Under the pieces are notes generated by a model. The model had not been told where the DNA came from. It made no database searches and worked only from the letters and a program-made list of their open reading frames with translations. A stretch of 64,000 nucleotides of DNA from Lichenibacterium minor (GTDB lineage: Bacteria > Pseudomonadota > Alphaproteobacteria > Rhizobiales > Beijerinckiaceae), in the NCBI RefSeq assembly GCF_004137685.1, contig NZ_QYBB01000004.1, positions 124,001 to 188,000 of the forward strand, in the 5' to 3' direction. This document shows, piece after piece, positions 19,059-26,588 of this stretch; positions within the stretch are counted from its first letter, which is position 1; the number at the start of each line of letters is the position of its first letter. The translations under genes and the position numbers were made by a program.

Positions 19059-19958
19059 TCAGAAGCGCGACGACGCCAGCCTGTCGACGAACCATCGCCC
19101 GGCCGGCCCGGGCAGTTCGCCCGAGCGGTGGACCGCGAAGATCCCGTATTCGACCGGCCCCCAGCCGTCGATGTGCAGCACGATCAGGCGCCCCGCCGCG
19201 ACGTCGCCCGCCACCATGGCGTCGGGCATGCCGCCCCAGCCGAGGCCGCCGATCAGCAGCGCGTGCTTGGCCCCGAGGTCGCCGAGCCGCCAGGTTTCCG
19301 GGGACAGGACGCCGAAATCCTGCCCGCGCGTGAGGTCGGACCGGTCGGCCAGCACGAGCTGCACGTGGTCGCGCAGCGCGGCGGGGGGGATCGGGCCCCG
19401 CATCTGCGCCAGCGGATGGTCGGGCGCCGCCACGGGCAGCAGGCGCACGCCGCCGAGCGGCCGGTGGTCGAGGCCCGGCGTCGTGCGGGCGAGCGGCCCG
19501 CAGACCCCCACGGCACAGGTGCCGTCGAGCACCAGCCGCGCCACCGCGCCCAGCGCTTCCACGGACAATCGCAGCGTCACGGTGGGAAAGGCCGTGCGGA
19601 AGGCCGCCAGGGCTTCGACCAGCGTGGGCGTCGGCAGCATCACGTCCACCACCACGGCGAGCTCGGCTTCGAGCCCCGCCAGCAGCCCCGTGGCCCGGGC
19701 CCGCAGCCCGTCGACCCCCATCGCCACCTTGCGGGCTTCGGCGAGCAGCGTGGCGCCGGCTTCCGTCAGGGTCGGGCGCCGCGTCGCGCGGTCGAACAGC
19801 TTGAGGCCGCCCAGCTGCTCTTCCAGGTTGGCGATGGCGTAGCTGACCACCGATTGTTGGCGGTTCAGCGCCCGGGCGGCCGCCGAAAAGCTGCCCGCCT
19901 CCGCCACGGCCACGAAGGTGCGGAGCTGGTCGAGCGAGGGAGACCCCAGGGCGGGCAT
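19059..19958 (-). CDS. LysR-family transcriptional regulator
   Basis: The 299-aa product has an N-terminal winged helix (residues 5-65: DQLRTFVAVAEAGSFSAAARALNRQQSVVSYAIANLEEQLG) and a periplasmic-binding-protein-like effector domain. The ligand is unknown. The ATG at 19958 sets the helix-turn-helix at the standard distance from the start. It is inserted between argH and the lptM-lysA pair, convergent with the former and divergent from the latter. It probably controls the divergent side, itself, or both; a palindrome 52 bp upstream is a possible site. Confidence 0.9.
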   Translation of the reverse strand: MPALGSPSLDQLRTFVAVAEAGSFSAAARALNRQQSVVSYAIANLEEQLGGLKLFDRATRRPTLTEAGATLLAEARKVAMGVDGLRARATGLLAGLEAELAVVVDVMLPTPTLVEALAAFRTAFPTVTLRLSVEALGAVARLVLDGTCAVGVCGPLARTTPGLDHRPLGGVRLLPVAAPDHPLAQMRGPIPPAALRDHVQLVLADRSDLTRGQDFGVLSPETWRLGDLGAKHALLIGGLGWGGMPDAMVAGDVAAGRLIVLHIDGWGPVEYGIFAVHRSGELPGPAGRWFVDRLASSRF

Positions 19959-20009
19959 GCGGGCGTGACATCCTCGGCGCAGTCGCGGGCTTTCGGGGCG
20001 CCGCGGCGG

Positions 20010-20022
20010 AAGCTTAAAGCTT
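20010..20022. promoter_or_regulatory. Palindrome in the LysR / lptM intergenic region
   Basis: AAGCTT-A-AAGCTT, a perfect 13-bp palindrome in otherwise GC-rich DNA, 52 bp upstream of the LysR start and 60 bp upstream of the lipoprotein start. The position fits a LysR autoregulatory operator. Confidence 0.35.
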
Positions 20023-20081
20023 TCTCCAGCGAAGAACGCTATGGGTGGCGACGAAGTGCTGCCGTCCGTCCGGAGATCCCT

Positions 20082-20312
20082 TTGGCGCGTCCCCCCTCCC
20101 CCTCGGCCCTTCGCGCCGTGATCCTGGTGCTGGCCGTCGGGGCGAGCCTGGGCGCCTGCGGCCGCCGCGGACGGCTGGAACCGCCGCCCACGCCGGAATC
20201 CATCGCCGCCGCCGAAAAGGCGAAGGATTCGAAGTCGGGCCTCCACAAGCGCGCGCCGAACCCGCCGATCCGCCCGCCCCAGCAATCCTTCGTGCTGGAC
20301 CCCATCCTGTGA
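20082..20312 (+). CDS. lptM: Small LptM-like lipoprotein
   Basis: A 76-aa outer-membrane lipoprotein candidate of the family found between argH and lysA; E. coli LptM (YifL) helps LptD mature. A hydrophobic signal segment (AVILVLAVGASLGAC) ends in the lipobox LGAC, followed by GRRGRLEPP, typical of these proteins, and a Pro-rich tail. No ATG fits: TTG at 20082 has GGAGA 5-9 nt upstream and is preferred, GTG further in would cut the signal. Its stop overlaps the lysA start (GTGA). The lptD gene is also in this window at 35000. Confidence 0.78.
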   Translation: MARPPSPSALRAVILVLAVGASLGACGRRGRLEPPPTPESIAAAEKAKDSKSGLHKRAPNPPIRPPQQSFVLDPIL

Positions 20313-21592
20313 CGGCCGCCGTGCAACCCTTCCGCTACCGCGACGGCGCGCTCCACGCCGAATCCGTCGACCTGGCCGCCATCGCGGCCGAGGTCGGCAC
20401 GCCCTTCTACTGCTATTCCCGCGCCGCCATGGCGGCGCAGTACCGCGGCTTCGCCGACAGCTTCGCGCCGCTGCGGACGCTCGTCTGCTACGCCATGAAG
20501 GCCAATTCCAACCAGGCGGTGCTGCGCGTCTTCGCGGGCCTGGGCGCCGGCATGGACGTGGTGTCGGGAGGCGAGCTGCGGCGCGCCCTCGCGGCGGGCG
20601 TGCCGGGGGAGCGCATCACCTTCTCGGGCGTCGGCAAGACGCGCGCCGAGCTCGCCGCGGCGCTCGACGCCGGCATCCACTGCTTCAACGTGGAATCCGA
20701 GCCCGAACTCCTGACCCTGTCGGAGATCGCGGCCTCCAAGGGCGCCACGGCGCGGATCGCCCTGCGGCTCAACCCCGACATCGACGCCGGCACCCATGCC
20801 AAGATCTCGACCGGCAAGGCCGAAAACAAGTTCGGCGTGCCGATCGAGCGGGCGCGGGACGTCTACGCCGAGGCGGCGCGCCTGCCCGGGATCGCGGTCG
20901 CCGGCATCGACGTGCACATCGGCTCGCAGATCACCGACCTGGGCCCGTTCGACCGCACCTTCGCGGCGATGGCCGACACGTTGCGGATGCTGCGCGCCGA
21001 GGGCCACGCGATCGACCACGTCGACCTCGGCGGCGGCCTCGGCATCCCGTACCACGCCGGCCAGGACCCCGCGGCCTTCGGGCCGGAGCGCTATGCGGAG
21101 CTCGCCAAGCGGCATTTCGCGCGGGCCGACGTCGCGGTGGTGCTGGAGCCGGGCCGTTTCCTCGTCGGCAACGCCGGGGCGCTCGTGGCCTCGGTGGTGC
21201 TGGTCAAGCGCGGCGGCGACAAGCGCTTCGTGGTGGTCGACGCGGCCATGAACGACCTGATCCGCCCGACGCTCTACGAGGCGCACCACGAGGTGTTGCC
21301 GGTGGCCGAACCGCCGGACGGCGTCCTGCTCGACCCCGCCGACATCGTCGGCCCGGTATGCGAAACCGGCGACTACCTCGCCAAGGCCCGCCCGTTCCCG
21401 GCGGTGTCGGCCGGCGACCGCGTCGCCGTGATGTCGGCGGGCGCCTATGGCGCCGTGCAGTCCGGCACCTACAACACACGCCTGCTGGTGCCCGAGGTGA
21501 TGGTCGACGGCGACCGGTTCGCCGTGATCCGCCCGCGGACGAGCTACGAGGAGCTGATCGGCCTCGACCGCGTGCCGGACTGGCTGGCGTGA
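20309..21592 (+). CDS. lysA: Diaminopimelate decarboxylase
   Basis: A PLP enzyme that converts meso-diaminopimelate to lysine. The 427-aa product starts at a GTG overlapping the lipoprotein stop by 4 bp; a second GTG four codons on is possible. The PLP lysine is in CYAMKANSN; GGELRRAL, the glycine loop HVDLGGGLGIPY, EPGRF and CETGDYLA mark the fold-III decarboxylase. Length is usual for LysA. It also governs how much DAP is left for peptidoglycan. Confidence 0.96.
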   Translation: MTAAVQPFRYRDGALHAESVDLAAIAAEVGTPFYCYSRAAMAAQYRGFADSFAPLRTLVCYAMKANSNQAVLRVFAGLGAGMDVVSGGELRRALAAGVPGERITFSGVGKTRAELAAALDAGIHCFNVESEPELLTLSEIAASKGATARIALRLNPDIDAGTHAKISTGKAENKFGVPIERARDVYAEAARLPGIAVAGIDVHIGSQITDLGPFDRTFAAMADTLRMLRAEGHAIDHVDLGGGLGIPYHAGQDPAAFGPERYAELAKRHFARADVAVVLEPGRFLVGNAGALVASVVLVKRGGDKRFVVVDAAMNDLIRPTLYEAHHEVLPVAEPPDGVLLDPADIVGPVCETGDYLAKARPFPAVSAGDRVAVMSAGAYGAVQSGTYNTRLLVPEVMVDGDRFAVIRPRTSYEELIGLDRVPDWLA

Positions 21593-21643
21593 CGCGCGCC
21601 CGGGCCGCCCGGCGCCGCCTTGATCGGGTCCCGAACGCCCGCT

Positions 21644-21683
21644 AGGGGTCGGCACGGCGGGATCGTCCCGCCGCTGGACCCCT
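21644..21683. promoter_or_regulatory. Large stem-loop immediately upstream of envC
   Basis: Outer arms AGGGGTC/GACCCCT (7 bp), a 4/3-nt internal loop, then inner arms CGGCGGGA/TCCCGCCG (8 bp) closing a TCG loop. It ends 6 nt before the envC ATG and contains the only purine-rich ribosome-site candidate. It may be the lysA terminator, or may hide the envC ribosome site. Confidence 0.5.
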
Positions 21684-21689
21684 CGATCG

Positions 21690-23027
21690 ATGCGCTCCGC
21701 TCCGGCCCTCGGTTGGATCGCGCTGGCGGTGCTCTGCGCCGCCGGGCCGTCCCGCGCCGCGGATGCGCAACCCGCCCAGCAGGCGTCCCCCGACCTCCTC
21801 GACGCCCAGCGCCGCCGCCTGGGGGACGCCACGGAAGCGGCCGCTGAGGCCGAAGCCCGGCGGCACCGCGCCGAAGGCGACGTCGACGCCATCCGCGCCG
21901 ACCGTGCCCGCCTGTCCGCCGCCCTGATCGACGCGACCGCCCGCGTGCGGGACGCGGAAGCGCGCTCGGCGGCGGTTTCGGAGCGGCTCGCCGAGCTCAC
22001 CGCGGGCGAGGACGCGATCCGGCAATCGCTCGCCGGCCGCCGGACCGAGACCGCGCGCGTCCTGGCCGCCCTGCAGCGGATCGGTCTTCATCCCCCGCCG
22101 GCCCTGCTCGCCAGCCCCGGCGACATGCTGGACGCCATCCGGGCGTCGACGCTGCTGGTGTCCGTGGTCCCCGGGCTGCGGGGCGCCGCCGCCGCCCTGG
22201 CGACCGACCTCGCCGAACTCGGCCGCCTGCGCACCCTGGCGGCGGGGCAGCGCGACGCGCTCCGGATCGAGAGTGCGACGCTCGGCGCCGAGCGGGCGCG
22301 CTTGGCCGACCTCGTGGCCGCCCGGCAGGCCGCGCAGGCCGCCGCCGAAGGCGCGCTCGACGGCGAGCGGCAGCGCGCGGCGGCGCTGGCCCAGGAGGCG
22401 ACGGGGCTGAAGGACCTCGTGTCCCGGCTCGAAGGCGACGTAGCTTCGGCGCGGCGGGCGGCCGACGCCGCGCGGGCCGCCGACGAGGCGCGGCGCCGGG
22501 TCGCCGAGGCCGATGCGGCCGGCGTCGCCGCCAAGGCCGCCGCGGCGGGCGCCCGGGATCCGGCGCGGCTCGCCCCCGCCGTGGCCTTCGCCGACGCCAA
22601 GGGCCATTTGACGCTGCCCGTCGTCGGGCGCACCGTGAAGGAGTATGGAACGGCGGACGGCTACGGCGGCCAGGAGCGCGGCCTGTCGTTGGCGACGCGC
22701 CCCGGCGCCGTGGTGACGGCGCCGGCGGACGGTTGGATCTCCTTCTCGGGGCCCTACCGCTCCTACGGCCAGCTGCTGATCATGACGATGGGGGACGGGT
22801 ACCACGTCGTGCTGGCGGGCCTCGCCCGCTCCGACGTCGTGCCGGGGCAGTTCGTGCTGGCGGGCGAACCGCTGGGGGCGATGGGCGACGGTTCGGCCAG
22901 GGCCGCCGCCGCGATCGCCCTTGGCGCGGGGGAGCCCGTTCTTTATGTTGAATTCCGGAAAGACGGGGCGGCGATCGACCCCGCCCCCTGGTGGGCGAAA
23001 GCCGAATTGCAAAAGGTCCGCGGATGA
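21690..23027 (+). CDS. EnvC-like murein hydrolase activator (degenerate LytM/M23 domain)
   Basis: A periplasmic coiled-coil protein thought to activate cell-wall amidases during division. The 445-aa product has a signal peptide (cleavage near SRAADA), a long Ala/Arg/Glu-rich coiled coil (about 35-300) and a C-terminal LytM-like domain (315-440). The catalytic M23 ligands HxxxD and HxH are not conserved: the first site reads GYGGQERGLSLAT and the second YHVVLAG. That loss is what defines EnvC as an activator and not a hydrolase. The stop overlaps the ctpA start (ATGA), as in other Rhizobiales. Confidence 0.87.
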   Translation: MRSAPALGWIALAVLCAAGPSRAADAQPAQQASPDLLDAQRRRLGDATEAAAEAEARRHRAEGDVDAIRADRARLSAALIDATARVRDAEARSAAVSERLAELTAGEDAIRQSLAGRRTETARVLAALQRIGLHPPPALLASPGDMLDAIRASTLLVSVVPGLRGAAAALATDLAELGRLRTLAAGQRDALRIESATLGAERARLADLVAARQAAQAAAEGALDGERQRAAALAQEATGLKDLVSRLEGDVASARRAADAARAADEARRRVAEADAAGVAAKAAAAGARDPARLAPAVAFADAKGHLTLPVVGRTVKEYGTADGYGGQERGLSLATRPGAVVTAPADGWISFSGPYRSYGQLLIMTMGDGYHVVLAGLARSDVVPGQFVLAGEPLGAMGDGSARAAAAIALGAGEPVLYVEFRKDGAAIDPAPWWAKAELQKVRG

Positions 23028-24490
23028 TGCGCAAGGTTTCCATGGTCGTGGCGGGCGCGGCGCTCGGCGCGACGGCCGCGACGGTCGCCCTCCAAACGAG
23101 CGTTCTGTCGGGGAGCCAAGCCTTCGCGGCGAACTCCGACACCTACCGCAACCTCAACCTGTTCGGCGACGTCTTCGAGAAGATCCGCACCGACTACGTC
23201 GAGAAGCCCGACGAGTCCAAGCTCGTCGAGGCGGCGATCAACGGCATGCTGACGTCGCTCGACCCGCATTCGAGCTACATGGACGCCAAGGCCTACCGCG
23301 ACATGCAGGTCCAGACCCGCGGCGAGTTCGGCGGGCTCGGCATCGAGGTCAGCCAGGACGACGGGGTGATCAAGGTCGTCACCCCCATCGACGACACGCC
23401 GGCCTCGAAGGCCGGCATCCAGGCGGGCGACCTCATCACCGCCATCGACGGCGACCCCGTGTCGGGCATGACGCTGAACCAGGCCGTCGACAAGATGCGC
23501 GGCGTGGTGGGCACGCCCGTGACGCTCAAGATCGTCCGCGGCAAGGACAAGGACGGGACGGACTACAAGCTCAGCCGCGCCAACATCACCATCAAATCGG
23601 TGAAGTTCGAGGAGAAGGGCGACGTCGGCTACATCCGCATCTCCCAGTTCAACGAGCAGACCTTCGACGGCCTGAAGCAGGCCATGGCGAAGTTCTCGGC
23701 CGACATCCCGAGCGACAAGTTCAAGGGCTACATCGTCGACCTGCGCAACAACCCGGGCGGGCTGCTCGACCAGTCGATCGAGGTGTCCAACGCCTTCATC
23801 GACCACGGCGAGATCGTGTCGACCCGCGGCCGCAACGCCGACGAAACGCAGCGCTACAACGCCCGCCCCGGCTACGACCTCAGCCACGGCAAGCCGCTGG
23901 TGGTGCTGATCAACGGCGGGTCGGCGTCCGCTTCGGAGATCGTCGCCGGCGCGCTTCAGGACCACAAGCGGGCCACGATCGTGGGCACGCGGTCCTTCGG
24001 CAAGGGCTCCGTGCAGACCATCATCCCGCTCGGGCAGAACGGGGCCCTGCGCCTAACGACGGCGCGCTACTACACGCCGTCGGGCCGCTCCATCCAGGCC
24101 AAGGGCATCGAGCCCGAGGACATCGTGCTCGAGGACGTGCCGGACGACCTGAAGGGCAAGGACGACACCAAGGGCGAGGCGTCCCTGAAGGGCCACCTGA
24201 TGAACGGCGCCGCCACCGACGAGAAACAGGGCTCCCAGGCCTACGTTCCGCCGGACGTGAAGAACGACAAGCAGCTGACCGCCGCCCTGGACCTGCTGCA
24301 CGGCATCGACATCAAGTCCCTCGTGGCCAGCGACGCCCCGAAGGCGGCCGAGATGACCAAGGCGGATTCGACCAAGACCGACGCTGCCAAGGCCGACGCG
24401 CCGAAGGGCGACACGCCCAAGGTCGACACGCTGCGGCCAGATGCCGCCAAGCCCGACGCGACGAAGCCGGACGCCACCAAGGCGCCGTGA
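23024..24490 (+). CDS. ctpA: Carboxy-terminal processing peptidase (S41) with PDZ domain
   Basis: A periplasmic serine protease that trims or degrades envelope proteins, in some bacteria peptidoglycan hydrolases. The 488-aa product has a signal peptide (ends SQAFAAN), a PDZ domain at about 100-190 (GLGIEVSQDDG...AGIQAGDLI) and the S41 core with catalytic Ser302 in GSASASE and Lys327 in FGKGSVQ. The C-terminal 45 residues are a low-complexity Lys/Asp/Ala/Pro tail with TKxD and KPDAT repeats. The ATG overlaps the envC stop and has an AAAGG upstream, so the pair is translationally coupled. Confidence 0.95.
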   Translation: MMRKVSMVVAGAALGATAATVALQTSVLSGSQAFAANSDTYRNLNLFGDVFEKIRTDYVEKPDESKLVEAAINGMLTSLDPHSSYMDAKAYRDMQVQTRGEFGGLGIEVSQDDGVIKVVTPIDDTPASKAGIQAGDLITAIDGDPVSGMTLNQAVDKMRGVVGTPVTLKIVRGKDKDGTDYKLSRANITIKSVKFEEKGDVGYIRISQFNEQTFDGLKQAMAKFSADIPSDKFKGYIVDLRNNPGGLLDQSIEVSNAFIDHGEIVSTRGRNADETQRYNARPGYDLSHGKPLVVLINGGSASASEIVAGALQDHKRATIVGTRSFGKGSVQTIIPLGQNGALRLTTARYYTPSGRSIQAKGIEPEDIVLEDVPDDLKGKDDTKGEASLKGHLMNGAATDEKQGSQAYVPPDVKNDKQLTAALDLLHGIDIKSLVASDAPKAAEMTKADSTKTDAAKADAPKGDTPKVDTLRPDAAKPDATKPDATKAP

Positions 24491-24566
24491 CGCGGCGCTG
24501 AACCACACGCGACGACACGCGGCCCGGCCCCAGCCGGGCCGCTCTTCGTTTCACCACAGGTGGTCC

Positions 24567-25004
24567 ATGGCCGGCGGACTCTTCGACCCCCTCGGGACTG
24601 ACCGCCCCGCCCGGCCCCGTGGCGGGTCGCGGCCGGCGGCGGCGGTCGTCGCGGCGGGCCTGGCCGCGGCGGCGGTGGCGGCGCTGGTGGCCGTCTCCTG
24701 GTGGCGCGACGACGGCGACCGTGGCCGCCCGGTCGCGGTGGCGCCGATCGAACATCGCGCGGCGCCGCCGAAACCACCGGCGGCCATCCCCGCGCCACCG
24801 CCACTGCCACCGCCGTCGACGGCGTTCTCGCCTCCGGGCGCCGTGCCGGCGACGCCGCCCCAGGACGCGGACGCCGTCCGCGGGCTGCCGTCGGTGCGCG
24901 ACGACCAGGAGGTCGAGATCCAGAACGGCGTGCGGATCGTCCGGCCGCGGCGCAACGGTCCGGGCAGCCAGACCATCCAGGTGCCGGACAAGGCGCAGCG
25001 GTGA
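24567..25004 (+). CDS. Orphan membrane-anchored proline-rich protein, possible N-terminus of a polysaccharide deacetylase
   Basis: A 145-aa product with a short N-tail containing DPLGTDRP, one membrane helix (about residues 23-44), a Pro-rich linker and a C-terminal segment VEIQNGVRIVRPRRNG...QTIQVPD. In Rhizobiales, the gene after ctpA usually encodes a divergent polysaccharide deacetylase (YibQ/DUF610-like) whose N-terminus looks like this: a PLG motif, one helix, then a short beta segment. Here the catalytic domain is absent and the frame ends at TGA. It may be a decayed remnant or a small protein in its own right. The codon style is coding-like. Confidence 0.6.
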   Translation: MAGGLFDPLGTDRPARPRGGSRPAAAVVAAGLAAAAVAALVAVSWWRDDGDRGRPVAVAPIEHRAAPPKPPAAIPAPPPLPPPSTAFSPPGAVPATPPQDADAVRGLPSVRDDQEVEIQNGVRIVRPRRNGPGSQTIQVPDKAQR

Positions 25005-25377
25005 GGACCGCGACGGAACGCCGTCGAAGCTGAACGCGCAGCTTCTCGCGCGCCCCGCACTCGCCTGGGGCCATACGGCGAGCGCGATACAGTCGCGGAT
25101 CCAGGGCGCATTTCGGCGCTGGAAACGATCGATGAACAAGTTTTTAGTCGATACCCCGCGGTCCTTGGCCCTAATTGTGGGACACGAGAAGGATCGGCGG
25201 CGTCCGCATCGTCGGCGGTGGTCGACATCCGCGCCGACGCCCGCGGTTCCGCGGTCGCGGGCCAGGCAGGCGAACCGATCCCGCCCCTTCACGGCGATGT
25301 CCGGACCGCCCTGCCCGACCGCGGGCACGGAAGTCGCATGGCGCCGGTCGATCCCACGTCGTTGCCGAGGAAAGCCG
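25005..25377. other. Intergenic region upstream of the RND efflux genes
   Basis: 373 bp without a supported gene. It contains a local AT-rich patch at 25130-25185 that is the likeliest place for the efflux promoter, but no convincing -35/-10 pair. I found no remnant of a deacetylase domain. No adjacent TetR-type regulator gene exists for the pump. Confidence 0.5.
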
Positions 25378-26586
25378 ATGTCCGAACGCCCGCGGCGCAC
25401 CAGCCTCCGCCTGTTCACCCTCGCACTGCTCTGCGCCGGGGCGGGCTACTGCTACTACGATTGGAACCGGGTCGGCCCGGCCGTCCAGGCCGGGATCGAC
25501 CGCGTCCACCCGAAGCCCGAGGTCGCCAAGGCCGCGCCGAAGGAGGCGCCAGCCGTCCCGGTCAGCGCCGCGGAAGCGAAGCTGGGAAGCTTCCCCGAGA
25601 TCCTGACCAGCCTCGGCACCGTGCAGCCCTACAACACCGTGCTGGTGCGCAGCCGCGTCGACGGGCAGGTGGTGACCATCAACTTCGACGAGGGACAGAT
25701 CGTCCATCAGGGCGACCTCCTGGTTCAGATCGACCCCAGGCCCTACCAGGCGGCGCTCGACCAGGCGAAGGCGAAGCGCCAGCAGGACCAGGCCAACCTC
25801 GACAACACCAAGCGCGACCTCGCCCGCTCGCAGTCCCTGATCGGCAACAACTACGTGACGCGGCAGACGCTCGACACGCAGACCTCCTCGGTGGCGCAGC
25901 TCACCGCCCAGGTGGCCTCCGACGACGCCGCGATCGAGAACGCCACCACCCAGCTCAGCTACGCCACCATCAAGGCCCCCATCACCGGCCGCGTCGGCTT
26001 CCGCCTGGTGGACCAGGGCAACATCGTCAACGCTTCGAGTGCGACCGGCATCGTGTCCATCGCCCAGGTGGAGCCGATCTCGGTGGTGTTCACCGAGCCG
26101 GAAACCACGCTGGCCGAGATCACGGAAGGCCGGAAGGCCGGCCCGATGCCCGTGCAGGCCCTGTCGTCCGACGGCTCGCGCACGCTGGCGGACGGCATGC
26201 TCGAAACCTTCAACAACGAGATCGACACGTCGAGCGGCACGATCCGCCTGAAGGGCACCTTCGCCAACACCGACCACAAGCTGTGGCCCGGCCTGTCGGT
26301 CTCGACGAAGCTGCGGGTGAAGACCCTGCAGGACGTGGTGCTGATCCCCTTCTCGGCCGTGCAGCACGGCCCGAACGGGCTCTACGCCTTCGTGATCGGG
26401 GGCGACGACAAGGTCGAGGTCAGACCCATCAAGGTCAGCTTCTCCGACGACACCCAGGCCGTCGTGTCCGACGGGCTGAAGTCGGGCGAGCGGATCGTCA
26501 CGGCCGGCCAGTACAGGCTGCAGGCCCACACCCCGGTGCGCATCGTGCCCGATGCCGGCGTCAAGACCGCGCAGCGGGACTCCTGA
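25378..26586 (+). CDS. RND efflux periplasmic adaptor (membrane fusion protein), MdtA-like
   Basis: The 402-aa product links an inner-membrane RND pump to an outer-membrane channel. It has an N-terminal membrane anchor (LFTLALLCAGAGYCYYDW), a lipoyl half-motif VDGQVVTINFDEGQIVHQGDLLVQID, an alpha-helical hairpin (about 100-170), the second half IKAPITGRVGFRLVDQGNIV, then beta-barrel and membrane-proximal domains. The start has GAGGAAA 5-11 nt upstream. It ends 2 bp before the pump gene. MdtA-like describes family resemblance; substrates are unknown, and no outer-membrane TolC gene is nearby. Confidence 0.93.
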   Translation: MSERPRRTSLRLFTLALLCAGAGYCYYDWNRVGPAVQAGIDRVHPKPEVAKAAPKEAPAVPVSAAEAKLGSFPEILTSLGTVQPYNTVLVRSRVDGQVVTINFDEGQIVHQGDLLVQIDPRPYQAALDQAKAKRQQDQANLDNTKRDLARSQSLIGNNYVTRQTLDTQTSSVAQLTAQVASDDAAIENATTQLSYATIKAPITGRVGFRLVDQGNIVNASSATGIVSIAQVEPISVVFTEPETTLAEITEGRKAGPMPVQALSSDGSRTLADGMLETFNNEIDTSSGTIRLKGTFANTDHKLWPGLSVSTKLRVKTLQDVVLIPFSAVQHGPNGLYAFVIGGDDKVEVRPIKVSFSDDTQAVVSDGLKSGERIVTAGQYRLQAHTPVRIVPDAGVKTAQRDS

Positions 26587-26588
26587 GC

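Noticed and set aside
25132..25377. N-terminal extension of the RND adaptor from ATG 25132
   Set aside because: The extension is Arg/Pro-rich without a domain, while ATG 25378 has a strong ribosome site and starts a normal adaptor N-terminus.
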